NCBI GenBank assembly: GCA_016927835.1
Contig: JAFGMA010000249.1
Coordinates: forward strand, 1-40,120
Direction: 5' to 3'
Source of the DNA: Candidatus Zhuqueibacterota bacterium
GTDB taxonomy: Bacteria; Zhuqueibacterota; Zhuqueibacteria; Thermofontimicrobiales; Sulfurfontimicrobiaceae
Length of the DNA: 40,120 bases
The notes beneath the pieces are model-generated. The model made no database searches. It saw only the letters and a program-made list of their open reading frames with translations, and was not told the DNA's origin. Both the position numbers and the translations under genes were made by a program. Shown piece by piece: positions 7,600-15,479 of the stretch. The stretch's first letter is position 1; the number at the start of each line of letters is the position of its first letter.

Positions 7600-9377
7600 C
7601 TCATCGGAATGATTTCAAATTCAACCCGGCGATTCTTTGCCCGACCATCAGCAGTTTCATTGGTCGCAATAGGATAACCTTCTCCATAAAATTCAATAAC
7701 CAGGTTCTGCTCGCTTATTCCCGCTGAAATGAGGTATTGTCCGACGTTCCGCGCGCGTTTTTCAGAGATCATCAAATTGTATGCTTCTTGAGCCTCATCA
7801 TCTGAATACCCTTTAACCAACAATTGCACACCCGGCAGCTTGTCAAATGCTACCCTTATGGAATCGAGTTTTGGAAAAAAAGACTCGCTGAGTTCAATTT
7901 CATTGACGCCGAAACGAAAGACCTGGCGCCGGATGAAATCACCCGCACTCTCCGCTATACCATCATCGATTTTGGAAATCACCATATTATTGACCACCGT
8001 CCGGATACCCGGAACAGCGCTGACAAGAAAACCTACTTCGCGTTTCATTGCCAAATCGGGTGCATTGCCCTCGATAATGACTTCGTCGCCGTAAATGATG
8101 AAACGAGGATTCAGGTGGCGCAATTTTACCGATTCGGATAATTTTTGCCGAATCTGTCGTCTGATTTCAACATCCGTTTGAGCAGTTGGTGCCACGCGCA
8201 CCTGATTCACCACTGAAAGGCTGCCGGAGTTCGCCTGAAACTGCCGCACCAGGCTATCGAGTAGTATTTTATGGGAGGGTAATTGAACATCGCCGGAAAG
8301 CGTGATCCAGTTTGCATTAACATCTACGTCAATTTGCTCCCGGCTCAATTCCGGCACGCTTTCGATGCTGGTTACCAGGCGTCGCTCCAGCTTTTTATCG
8401 GCGATGTAAGGCGGAATGCTGCTAACAGCAAAATATGCAACGAGAGCCGTTACCAAAATCACCATTAAATAAATCAGGTAGGGTCTTGGTTTAGCAGTGA
8501 TGCGTGAATCCGGTTGTCCGGCGTTCGCTGCCATAAACTTTCGCAGGGTTGGAGCAAGTCTGGAAAATTGGGTTGGATCTCCATTAAAGGTTCTGATGGC
8601 TTTGAAATAACGGTTGTGAATTCGTTGAATCAGAGTCCGCAAATTCTCTCGAAAATTTTCTGACTCAATTCCGGAGACAACAGCCGCCAGGTACGAATGG
8701 CGCCCCATCTCCAAAATGATTTTGGCATCGCCATATTGGATTTCGTCCAGTTCTCCCTGGTTCTTGCTATTGAAGGCTTCGGTTACAAAATCCTGAATAG
8801 CAGTGAGCATCCCGCTGACCAGGTCCCGATCAATCGTTGTTTCAGCAGAGGAAGAGGTAACATGGCTGATCAGGAGTCCTGTTTCGCGGTGGATTAAAAA
8901 CAGCTCCTCAACTTGAAACGGCAGCGCATCTTTCAGCAGCAATTCACCTTCTGAAACACCGGTAATTTTCGACTGGACTTTCTTCACGAACAGCCGGCTT
9001 CGAAACGTCTGATCGATCTTTTTATTCACGGAATCGACCAGGTTTTTCATGGCTTCTGCAACTAATTTTCGTATTGCCTTTCCGATGACCGGATACAGGG
9101 CGTCGACCACATCATCCTTTGCCTCAGAAATCTGTCGCCTGATTGCCTCGCCCATCACGGGCGCCAGAGCATCCGCCATCTCAGATTTCGAATCGTGAAT
9201 TTTTTGGGCTAGCATCGCCGCAATTTCCGGTTGCAAAGAATTGATAAGTGCTTCTTTATCGTCGACTTGTTTTTGCAATTGACTCAGGCTTTGCTCCAAA
9301 ATTGCTATTTTTTGCTTATCTTCCGCGAGAAGAATATTCCGGAGCTCATTGAGCGCATTATCTTTTTTGGATTGCAT
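7596..9377 (-). CDS. trans-envelope protein: cytosolic domain, one membrane helix, two BON domains, OmpA domain
   Basis: A 593-residue protein without a signal peptide. Residues 1-60 are a coiled coil. Residues about 65-135 contain a repeated unit around DALAPVMGEAIRR and DALYPVIGKAIRK. Residues about 150-275 form an alpha/beta domain (LFLIHRETGLLISHV, later YGDAKIILEMGRHSYLAAVV). One membrane helix is at about 298-320 (YLIYLMVILVTALVAYFAV). Two BON domains (about 332-398 and 406-470) and an OmpA-like peptidoglycan-binding domain (about 485-593; KGYSDDEAQEAYNLMISEKRA, GEGYP, NRRVEFEI) follow. The layout implies an N-in, C-out protein linking the cell wall to the cytosol. It is coupled to the Ras-like GTPase by overlapping stop and start. 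Similar OmpA proteins occur in cyanobacteria and related phyla. Confidence 0.85.
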   Translation of the reverse strand: MQSKKDNALNELRNILLAEDKQKIAILEQSLSQLQKQVDDKEALINSLQPEIAAMLAQKIHDSKSEMADALAPVMGEAIRRQISEAKDDVVDALYPVIGKAIRKLVAEAMKNLVDSVNKKIDQTFRSRLFVKKVQSKITGVSEGELLLKDALPFQVEELFLIHRETGLLISHVTSSSAETTIDRDLVSGMLTAIQDFVTEAFNSKNQGELDEIQYGDAKIILEMGRHSYLAAVVSGIESENFRENLRTLIQRIHNRYFKAIRTFNGDPTQFSRLAPTLRKFMAANAGQPDSRITAKPRPYLIYLMVILVTALVAYFAVSSIPPYIADKKLERRLVTSIESVPELSREQIDVDVNANWITLSGDVQLPSHKILLDSLVRQFQANSGSLSVVNQVRVAPTAQTDVEIRRQIRQKLSESVKLRHLNPRFIIYGDEVIIEGNAPDLAMKREVGFLVSAVPGIRTVVNNMVISKIDDGIAESAGDFIRRQVFRFGVNEIELSESFFPKLDSIRVAFDKLPGVQLLVKGYSDDEAQEAYNLMISEKRARNVGQYLISAGISEQNLVIEFYGEGYPIATNETADGRAKNRRVEFEIIPMR

Positions 9378-9387
9378 AGCGTTTGCC

Positions 9388-9765
9388 TTATTTACTCGCT
9401 GCCTGTTTCACACGCGTACCCCATTCAATAAATGCCTGTCCAATCTGACTTTTATCGACTTTTAATTCATCCAGGTCTGCAATTTTTCGTTCGAGTTCTG
9501 ATTTCATCTGATCGAACATATTTTGAAAACGCTGCTGCTCATTTGCGGATAGTGCCCATTTTTCCATATTATCATTGATTTGCTGGTCGCTTTTCATGTG
9601 CTTCTGCCCAAGCTCTGCAATCTGCTTTTTCAACGCGGCGCATTCATTTTTCAGTTCATCCATCTGCCGCTGAAACGCTCGTGTCTGTTCACCGAAAATG
9701 ATATCACGAATTTGTTCGATGCCAGACTGTATATCGTTAGACTTTGAATCCTGTTTTTGCGGCAT
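9388..9765 (-). CDS. small coiled-coil protein, first gene of the GTPase operon
   Basis: A 125-residue soluble protein, almost entirely charged helix. Two heptad-rich stretches, about residues 25-60 and 75-110, are separated by a short polar linker. A DELKVDKSQIG turn precedes the C-terminal helix. I chose the ATG at 9765 because AGGAGG is 6 bases upstream; the frame extends further but without a site. The stop is 10 bases before the OmpA/BON gene. No family is recognised. The related coiled coil at the N-terminus of its neighbour suggests the two may interact, which is inference. Confidence 0.72.
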   Translation of the reverse strand: MPQKQDSKSNDIQSGIEQIRDIIFGEQTRAFQRQMDELKNECAALKKQIAELGQKHMKSDQQINDNMEKWALSANEQQRFQNMFDQMKSELERKIADLDELKVDKSQIGQAFIEWGTRVKQAASK

Positions 9766-9950
9766 GTTTGCCTCCTCTGGTGTGCTAAGCCTCTTTGTGA
9801 AAAACGCTCCCTGGGTGTTCATGAACGCTCACACGCGCTTTTCCACCCCGCCGTACTTTTGGCGCGATATTCGCCAGGTTAGATTCCCCTGAAAGATAAA
9901 GTTAAGGATAGAGTTTTGACCTTTAAAATGTTAATGCGTGCTAATATCTG

Positions 9951-9979
9951 AAAATACAACATTAAGATATTAAAGTCAA
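9951..9979 (-). promoter_or_regulatory. sigma-70-type promoter for the GTPase operon
   Basis: On the minus strand, TTGACT, a 17-base spacer, then TATTTT. Transcription would start near 9944, about 180 bases before the ATG at 9765. The element matches the TTGACA-type boxes found at three other places in the window. Confidence 0.5.
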
Positions 9980-10254
9980 CTGATTTTTATCAAGAAAAGT
10001 TTGGATTCAAGGTCCGCAATCTTAAAAATATACCAGATTGAGCGACAAGAAATGCTCTCCAGGTCAGGAACGAAGTTACTGCGGAAATTTATAGTCGGAT
10101 GATTTAAAGTAACAGAATTCGACAGGCTTTCGATCAGCCTCACCACCAGTTCGAGCGCAAAAAAACGACAATCAAATTATGACATAAATTTCAAAACCGA
10201 CTTACTTTATATTTTTCTGTGAATTTAATGTCAGGAGAAAAACACGAAAGGCAA

Positions 10255-10292
10255 TTTTTTCTTGCATTTTAAATTTTTTCTTGTATTTTAAT
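10255..10292. repeat. two tandem 19-base units upstream of the LysE gene
   Basis: TTTTTTCTTGCATTTTAAA is followed at once by the same unit with two changes (CTTGTATTTTAAT). The pair ends about 100 bases before the LysE start and overlaps its likely promoter region. The rest of the spacer 9980-10394 shows no gene. Confidence 0.5.
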
Positions 10293-10394
10293 ATGATTAT
10301 TTCGGGCGCAATCAAGCCCATCCGTAAAAGATTTCATTCTACCTACTCCACGAGTTGACCGGAGTAATTTAGCGGAATTTGAGGAATTGATTAC

Positions 10395-11099
10395 ATGCTG
10401 CTTACTGCTGTTACATCTTTTATCATCTGGTTTATTTTAGCCATTCCTGTTGGGGCAATCCAAATAGAAATCGCCCGCAGGGCATTCAATGGTTACCTTA
10501 AATCGGCGTTTGCTATAGTTCTGGGTTCGGTTCTATCCGATTTCATTTATGGCGTCATCGCAATGCTGGGCTTGTATCGCTTTTTGGAAAATCCAAAAGT
10601 CCAGCCTTTTTTCTGGCTGATAGGCAGCATTCTGCTGGCAATACTGGGGGTGCTGGCGTTCCGGCATTACACGCATCCCCATGAAATTTCGGTAACAAAA
10701 CATTTACTGAAGAAAAAGCGGCTGGCATTTGTTACCGGCTTTCTGGTAGCTGCCAGCAATCCATTGATGATCGTCGGTTGGCTCACAGGTGCCAAGCTGG
10801 CGCAAAGATGGGGCGCAATGGCGGATACAAACCTACAAACGCTATGTGTTTTCATCATCTTCGGTGCTCTCGGATTGGGTGCTTATTTGTCGCTTCTCAC
10901 GTTCATTTTATATCGTGTCCGACGTTTCCTTTCAGAAAGAATGATGCGTTTGACTTCCCTCATCTTCTCACTCGTTTTATTTGCCCTTGCAATCTATTTC
11001 TTCATCGAGGCGATTCTCATCTTCACGGGTAACGGATCGAACCTCGAGATTAAGCCAAACATTTCCCTGTTTAGCGGAATATTTTCCTCCGGTAAGTAG
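10395..11099 (+). CDS. LysE/RhtB-family exporter
   Basis: A 234-residue inner-membrane protein with about six hydrophobic helices. The N-terminal helix reads FIIWFILAIPVGAIQIEIAR, with the Pro-Gly-Pro-like kink region characteristic of LysE transporters. The next motif GYLKSAFAIVLGSVLSDFIY matches the family's G-x3-A-x4-G-x4-D pattern, and ASNPLMIVGWL corresponds to the conserved N-P in helix 4. Such proteins export amino acids or related small metabolites by proton antiport; the substrate cannot be told. The ribosome binding site is GAGGA, 9 bases before the ATG. It converges with the glycosyltransferase gene. Length is slightly above the usual 205-210. Confidence 0.85.
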   Translation: MLLTAVTSFIIWFILAIPVGAIQIEIARRAFNGYLKSAFAIVLGSVLSDFIYGVIAMLGLYRFLENPKVQPFFWLIGSILLAILGVLAFRHYTHPHEISVTKHLLKKKRLAFVTGFLVAASNPLMIVGWLTGAKLAQRWGAMADTNLQTLCVFIIFGALGLGAYLSLLTFILYRVRRFLSERMMRLTSLIFSLVLFALAIYFFIEAILIFTGNGSNLEIKPNISLFSGIFSSGK

Positions 11100-11126
11100 A
11101 ATACCAATCGATGCCGGATTCTGCCG

Positions 11127-11146
11127 GAAAACGCGCCGGCGCTTTT
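11127..11146. terminator. weak possible bidirectional terminator
   Basis: AAAACGCGCCGGCGCTTTT lies between the convergent LysE and glycosyltransferase genes. It has a GCG/CGC stem with a CCGG loop, with A and T tracts on the two sides. The stem is short. Confidence 0.3.
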
Positions 11147-11173
11147 CCCTTCCATGGAGTTTCCCCCGGACAG

Positions 11174-12289
11174 CTATTTCCATTTGAAGAAACCAAAAAA
11201 TCCAGTTATTCCCGCGTACACGATGTAAGGAAGCTGCAGCACTTCGGCGATGGGAAACCAGACCAGCAATCGCGTTTTTCGGAACAATGCGCATCCTTTT
11301 TGTACGACCATAAAATCAACCATAAATTTAACGAACAAACAAAGCAGGGGAATCGTGAAGTTTTTGCCGATGAAAAGCGTGACCGGTAGCCCGAAAAGGA
11401 GCAACACATAAAATATATACGTGGCACTTAACAAAAACACCAGGGAGACATCCGAATAGTGGACACCCTTGGACGCCCAACGCGCGCGCTGGTTCAAAAA
11501 GCTGCCGGGATTTTTCGCCGGTTGCGTCGTGATCGCTGCTTCATAATCGATGGCAAAAGCAACGCGCCAGGTTGTCTGTTGCGCGATTTTTTGCAGCAGA
11601 AGATCATCGTCCCCAGAAACCAGATGCCGCTGTCCTTCAAATCCATTCACTTCTTGGAATGCTGCTTTACGATAAGCCAAATTCGCACCATTCGCGATGA
11701 TCGGTCGCCCCATGCCGATACTGCCCGCGCCTGCCGCTATCAGCCCGATGAATTCCAGCGCTTGAAACTTCGATAAAATCGACGGACGCTCCTCGAACAG
11801 CACCGGACCCGAAACCACACCGATATGAGGTTCAAAATGCGCTACCATCGCTTTCAACCAGCCTTTCGATGCAATGCAATCGGCATCGGTTGTGAAAATC
11901 AAGTCACCCCGGCAATTGCGAATGCCTGCTTCGAGCGCGTGTTTCTTGGAAGCCTGTTCGGTTGGGATATCACCGGATCGCATCAATCTGATCCGCGGAT
12001 CACGCTCCGCAATTTTTTCGACGATGCCCGCTGTACCATCGTCGGAATGGTCATCGACAACGATGATTTCCATTTTTGCAGTGGGATAATCCTGGCTCAC
12101 GATGGAATTAAGGCAGGCGCCAATATTGCCGGCTTCATTTTTTGCCGGAATGATGACCGAAACCTGGTGCAGGTTCTGGTCGCGCCCTGTTTTCAACCGG
12201 GTTAAGCCGAGAAATAATGAAACGATCCAGGCGGTGTAAATCAGGCAGGTTATGCTTAACAGAATCATCAGCCATACGTTCATAATCAC
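11174..12289 (-). CDS. membrane-bound GT2 family glycosyltransferase
   Basis: A 371-residue GT-A fold enzyme with an N-terminal membrane helix and three to four C-terminal helices. Visible catalytic motifs: VSVIIPAKNE, VVDDHSDDG (nucleotide-sugar site), TTDADC (DxD, metal site), SGDDDLLLQ (acceptor/base region) and QRARWASKG, the Q-x-x-RW motif of processive-type GT2 proteins. It probably transfers a sugar to a lipid or polysaccharide at the inner membrane; donor and acceptor are unknown. The start could be GTG at 12289 or ATG at 12283; neither has a strong ribosome binding site. The gene stands alone and diverges from the HAD gene. A hopanoid, carotenoid or glycolipid acceptor would also be consistent. 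Confidence 0.88.
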   Translation of the reverse strand: MIMNVWLMILLSITCLIYTAWIVSLFLGLTRLKTGRDQNLHQVSVIIPAKNEAGNIGACLNSIVSQDYPTAKMEIIVVDDHSDDGTAGIVEKIAERDPRIRLMRSGDIPTEQASKKHALEAGIRNCRGDLIFTTDADCIASKGWLKAMVAHFEPHIGVVSGPVLFEERPSILSKFQALEFIGLIAAGAGSIGMGRPIIANGANLAYRKAAFQEVNGFEGQRHLVSGDDDLLLQKIAQQTTWRVAFAIDYEAAITTQPAKNPGSFLNQRARWASKGVHYSDVSLVFLLSATYIFYVLLLFGLPVTLFIGKNFTIPLLCLFVKFMVDFMVVQKGCALFRKTRLLVWFPIAEVLQLPYIVYAGITGFFGFFKWK

Positions 12290-12440
12290 CGGGATGAAAT
12301 TTCTGATCTTTTTTGTGAGGTTGAGTAGAGACTATCTTACGTCTGCGAACTCTGTCTGGTTCAATTGCGTGTCTCAATATGGTGAAAAAGTACAGATGCG
12401 ATTTTTCCTTTGAGCAGTGCACATTGTAATCCCTCAGTCT

Positions 12441-12470
12441 CTGGTTCCCGAACTCTCCGATTGGGAACCC
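12441..12470. repeat. short dispersed palindrome, copy 3
   Basis: CTGGTTCCCGAACTC, then CGATTGGGAACCC, in the spacer between the divergent glycosyltransferase and HAD genes. The arms GGTTCCC and GGGAACC pair. Confidence 0.6.
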
Positions 12471-12534
12471 ACAGTCATCTTAAACCATGTAATGAATCAA
12501 TAACCGCGCCATTACACACACCTGGTTAATTTTA

Positions 12535-12563
12535 TTGACATTTCAATCGCGTTGTTGTAAATT
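12535..12563 (+). promoter_or_regulatory. sigma-70 promoter of the HAD phosphatase gene
   Basis: A perfect TTGACA, a 17-base spacer, then TAAATT. The predicted start lies near 12570, giving a leader of about 40 bases before the ATG at 12612. Confidence 0.65.
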
Positions 12564-12611
12564 ACCGACTGAAACAGCTAAATTTAACATGAACTTCAGG
12601 AGACCGATTGC

Positions 12612-13415
12612 ATGTATTCACACATACAAAATTTTTTGATTGATATTGATGGCGTGCTGCTGAATGATAACCTGGTGATTGATGGTGCAAAAATCGCCCT
12701 GGAATATCTGGAACGTAATGATTTCCGCTATGCCCTGGTGACAAACACGACGCGCATTTCGAAAGCGATGCTGCTTGAGCGCCTTCGAGCGCATGAGTTC
12801 GCTATTGATGGCAGCAGGGTGATCACTCCAGTGACCGCGACAATCGATCACATTAAAAGGAAAATGAAAGCTGCCCGATGCTATCTGATCGCGCCTGATG
12901 ACCTGAAATCTGAATTTTACGACGCAGGTTTGACGATTATTGAATCCGAGGCATCGGTGGATTTTGTCATATTGGGTTATGATATGCGCATCGATTTCGG
13001 CGTACTGGATATCGCCTTCCGCTTGATTAAAAATGGAGCGCATCTGGTTGCTATGCATGAGTCGAAATCATTCCCCGCGCAGCCCAAGCCCCACATAGGA
13101 TTAGGCGCCTTCGTGCGGGCATTGGTGTATTCGACGAATACCAAAGCGACCGTTATCGGCAAACCTAATGTCGCATTCTTTCAAGCAGCGATGCGCACCA
13201 TCTCAGCGGAAATCAATGAAACAGTCATGATTGGCGATAGCTTGCAGGGGGACATTATTGGTGCCAGACATGCCGGTTTGATCGCAATCATGGTTCGCAC
13301 GGGAAATTTTGATGCTTCAGAACTGCAAAACTCCGAACTCCAACCGGATGTAATTATTGATTCGATTAAGCAGTTGCCGGAATTAGTTGAGGGATGGAGG
13401 TTGGGGAACAAATAG
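12612..13415 (+). CDS. HAD-superfamily subfamily IIA phosphatase (NagD/LHPP-like)
   Basis: A 267-residue soluble hydrolase. The nucleophile motif DIDGVLL (Asp11 and acid/base Asp13) comes first, followed by TNTTRIS (motif II) in the right place. The C2-type cap domain lies between about residues 85 and 180. IGKPN supplies the motif III lysine, and MIGDSLQGDIIGARHAGL supplies the metal-binding Asp residues of motif IV. NagD-type members dephosphorylate nucleotides or small phosphoesters; LHPP-type members act on phospho-amino acids or pyrophosphate. The substrate is not decidable here. The ribosome binding site is AGGAG, 9 bases before the ATG, and a good sigma-70 promoter lies upstream. It appears monocistronic. 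Confidence 0.9.
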   Translation: MYSHIQNFLIDIDGVLLNDNLVIDGAKIALEYLERNDFRYALVTNTTRISKAMLLERLRAHEFAIDGSRVITPVTATIDHIKRKMKAARCYLIAPDDLKSEFYDAGLTIIESEASVDFVILGYDMRIDFGVLDIAFRLIKNGAHLVAMHESKSFPAQPKPHIGLGAFVRALVYSTNTKATVIGKPNVAFFQAAMRTISAEINETVMIGDSLQGDIIGARHAGLIAIMVRTGNFDASELQNSELQPDVIIDSIKQLPELVEGWRLGNK

Positions 13416-13452
13416 CATAATAATCGGAATGAATAAATCGTTTGTTCCCCAA
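13401..13452. repeat. 12-bp inverted repeat spanning the HAD stop codon
   Basis: TTGGGGAACAAA (13401) and TTTGTTCCCCAA (13441) are perfect complements with a 28-base loop. No T tract follows, so it is not a canonical intrinsic terminator, but it may still fold in the mRNA 3' end. Confidence 0.55.
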
Positions 13453-13507
13453 AAGTAAATTACTGAATTCCGGCTGGATTTGATTTTTGAATCAAATGAG
13501 CATCGCA

Positions 13508-13628
13508 ATTCCTCGTCCCAGTCTCCGGCTGGGAATGAACGCCCTGAGGCTCTGCCTCAAAAAAATAAAAATTCGGTGGTGCGGCAAAGCCACAACGTCA
13601 CATTCCCAGCGCAACGCTGTAAGCGAGA
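13508..13628. repeat. composite palindromic repeat cluster
   Basis: Four hairpin-forming modules in series: CGTCCCAGTCTCCGGCTGGGAATG, described by its arms TCCCAG/CTGGGA at 13516-13534; GAGGCTCTGCCTC at 13546; GTGG...CCAC around GCGGCAAAG at 13576-13593; and a decayed ATTCCCAGCGCAACGCTGT at 13602. The rest of the 625-base spacer (13416-14040) holds no supported gene. Confidence 0.55.
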
Positions 13629-13867
13629 AATTTTTGAAGCAACCCGCTTTCCACCCTCACCTTAATCATGAACGAGTCCTTCAGAATTTCCATTCAACCG
13701 AATGGATTCAGAGATACTTTCGTTCATTTCACCAGATCGTATGGTCAAATGCCCGGATATGTAAGTCTGTTTTCGCTGATTAAGGCTGCCGTAAACTGCA
13801 AAACGCAGAACTCAAGCAATTAGTTTTATATAACTAAGGCAATATCGTAGGCAATTTGCATGTCGAT

Positions 13868-13883
13868 TGGCACATTACTTGAT
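13868..13883 (+). promoter_or_regulatory. possible sigma-54 promoter ahead of the 56-residue membrane protein
   Basis: TGGCAC, 5 bases, TTGAT: ten of eleven consensus positions with exact spacing, but the important C of the -12 GC is A. It is intergenic and correctly oriented, 170 bases before the start at 14053. A match this good is expected by chance about once in such a window. Confidence 0.25.
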
Positions 13884-14052
13884 TCAGACAATATAGAAAT
13901 GAAACGTGAGCAAAAAGCAATCAGGAATTAATAAGATCAAGTGAAATCGTATTGCTGCCAGAACTGAATTCATCTGTAACTTTGAAATATGCTGCTTCAT
14001 TCTAATCAACTGCTTCATTCATTTTCGGTTATCCGCAAACGGAGGAGGAAAA

Positions 14053-14223
14053 ATGAGACTAAATGCACCCAAAAAGGTCGTCTGGATAATCGCCGTCATC
14101 CTGGGTATTGTCGGTGTTGTTGCTGAATTAGCCAAAATCGCTGCTATTGAACCCTACGCGTTCTGGCTGGTACTAGTTGGTCTGGTTCTTCTCACATTGA
14201 GTACCTGGCTCAAAGGATTTTAG
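14053..14223 (+). CDS. small two-helix membrane protein, 56 residues
   Basis: A short gene with a very strong ribosome binding site, GGAGGAGG, 4-5 bases before the ATG. The product has a basic N-terminus (MRLNAPKKVVW), a first hydrophobic helix (IIAVILGIVGVVAEL), a short polar turn (AKIAAIEPYAF) and a second helix (WLVLVGLVLLTLSTWL), then KGF. The topology is a helical hairpin in the inner membrane, with both ends probably cytosolic. Codon use and the site make it convincing despite its length. Function is unknown; small hairpin proteins of this kind often modulate larger membrane complexes, which is general knowledge and not evidence here. A terminator-like structure follows closely. Confidence 0.75.
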   Translation: MRLNAPKKVVWIIAVILGIVGVVAELAKIAAIEPYAFWLVLVGLVLLTLSTWLKGF

Positions 14224-14237
14224 CTGATCCCCCTAAC

Positions 14238-14320
14238 AGGTGGAACTCTATAATTATCTTACTCAACGCTGTTGGGTGGGCTTAATTGACCATTTCGCCC
14301 TGGAGTTCCACCTTTATTTT
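14238..14320 (+). terminator. long-loop terminator-like hairpin
   Basis: AGGTGGAACTC (14238) pairs with GAGTTCCACCT (14303), 11 bp perfect. The loop of about 54 bases contains CAACGCTGTTG, and TTATTTTTTT follows. It fits the end of the small membrane protein transcript and faces the end of the convergent isochorismatase-like gene. Confidence 0.6.
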
Positions 14321-14349
14321 TTTATGCCTAATGTATTTCCCTCCAATCC

Positions 14350-15300
14350 TCATTTATTCGACGCCAATTCTTTCAAGGCACTCCTGATATCTTCGGAAGT
14401 CAACGAATATTTGCCAAACATTTCCAGAAACAAGATAGCCCCATTGGTTTGAGCCAGCGTCGCCTGGCTCTCGAACGATTCCATTCCGGTCGTGCAATCG
14501 CGGATGATTATCACTTCGTATCCACGTTTTGACATTTCGTGCGTGCCGTAATCGCGCATCAAAATACATGCGTTGGTATTGAAGCCGAGGAAAAACAGGA
14601 ACAGAATCCCCTGTTGCTGGCAGAAGCGGTGCAATTCCTCACCATTCACAACGACGATATCATTCTGTTCAGGCTGAACCAACGGATGCAATGTCAGCTT
14701 CGCCCTAAGCTCATCCAATTCCGGTTGGCGCGGCTCGGTGGGACGCGCATATTTTGCATAGAGCCCGGTCTTATTACGAAACGCCTCGGGCGGCCACGGT
14801 GCTGATGGTTTTGGCTTTAATTCCGCTTCCGAAAGCAGCTTGATCCGTTTCGGATGATCGATTGCATGTTCCGGCGCCGGCGCGTGTATCAATTGAAACC
14901 CTGCATGACGGCACTCGTCGAGTAACGGCACAATCCTTTCCTCAATTACTTTATTCGCCCGTTCTTCCGGCTCACGGAGATAATGCCGCGTCCAGACATC
15001 GACCAATACAATCGCAGCCTGCGAGATCGGAATCTCCCAATCCAGAAAAGCATAACGCGTATTCGCTTCGGTCCAGTCGATTCCCGGGTTCACATGCCAG
15101 CGGTAGTATCGCGGTTTGATGTGGAGTACGTTGCTATTTTCCGGATATGCTTTATTCGTCATTTCGTGCCTCGCTTTTTGCGGTGATCGTTGGTGTTGAT
15201 TTTCTATTTCGCCTGGTTCCGATGAACATTGCCAGTTGATTCCTAAAAGAATGATGACACCCATCCATCCGAAACGCTTTTTGAATAATTGGTTTCTCAT
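14350..15300 (-). CDS. exported isochorismatase-like cysteine hydrolase
   Basis: A 316-residue protein. The core has the isochorismatase-superfamily layout: IVLVDVW (catalytic Asp), a central basic segment, and FNTNACILMRDYG with the nucleophile Cys near residue 244, then the cis-peptide-type IIIRDCTTG. Relatives include nicotinamidases, carbamoylases and biuret-type hydrolases; the substrate is unknown. The N-terminus at the chosen ATG (15300) is MRNQLFKKRFGW, then a hydrophobic stretch ending LLGINWQC. This implies export, but the lipobox is poor, so lipoprotein status is doubtful. The 23 residues of the longer frame are not hydrophobic and would bury the signal. Extra segments between the core motifs make it longer than the typical 180-220 residues. 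Confidence 0.75.
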   Translation of the reverse strand: MRNQLFKKRFGWMGVIILLGINWQCSSEPGEIENQHQRSPQKARHEMTNKAYPENSNVLHIKPRYYRWHVNPGIDWTEANTRYAFLDWEIPISQAAIVLVDVWTRHYLREPEERANKVIEERIVPLLDECRHAGFQLIHAPAPEHAIDHPKRIKLLSEAELKPKPSAPWPPEAFRNKTGLYAKYARPTEPRQPELDELRAKLTLHPLVQPEQNDIVVVNGEELHRFCQQQGILFLFFLGFNTNACILMRDYGTHEMSKRGYEVIIIRDCTTGMESFESQATLAQTNGAILFLEMFGKYSLTSEDIRSALKELASNK

Positions 15301-15414
15301 CGTGTGTTTCCCCGGTTTATTAATGGTCAATTTCGGGAAAATAGGTTGTCGCCTGATACTTTCCCTCATTCAACCTGAAGAATTCTTGCAAACGTATGGC
15401 TAAATTTCACATTT

Positions 15415-15443
15415 ACAATATTGAAATAAATTTTAAATGTCAA
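15415..15443 (-). promoter_or_regulatory. sigma-70 promoter of the isochorismatase-like gene
   Basis: On the minus strand, TTGACA, a 17-base spacer, then TATTGT. The predicted start near 15408 gives a leader of about 108 bases. It begins TTGACATTTAAA, identical over 12 bases to the plus-strand promoter at 15809. Confidence 0.65.
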
Positions 15444-15479
15444 GTCAAAAAATGAAATTCAGCATACTGGTATATTTAG

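Noticed and set aside
9859-9875. TGGCGA-N5-GCGCC on the minus strand before the GTPase operon
   Set aside because: Only half of each box matches. It is part of a GGCG/CGCC palindrome, and a better sigma-70 promoter exists at 9979.
13401-13452. HAD 3'-end inverted repeat as intrinsic terminator
   Set aside because: The stem is good but A residues follow instead of T, so it is listed only as a repeat.
13480-13783. Plus-strand frames over the composite repeat
   Set aside because: The translation only mirrors the palindromic modules; there is no ribosome binding site.
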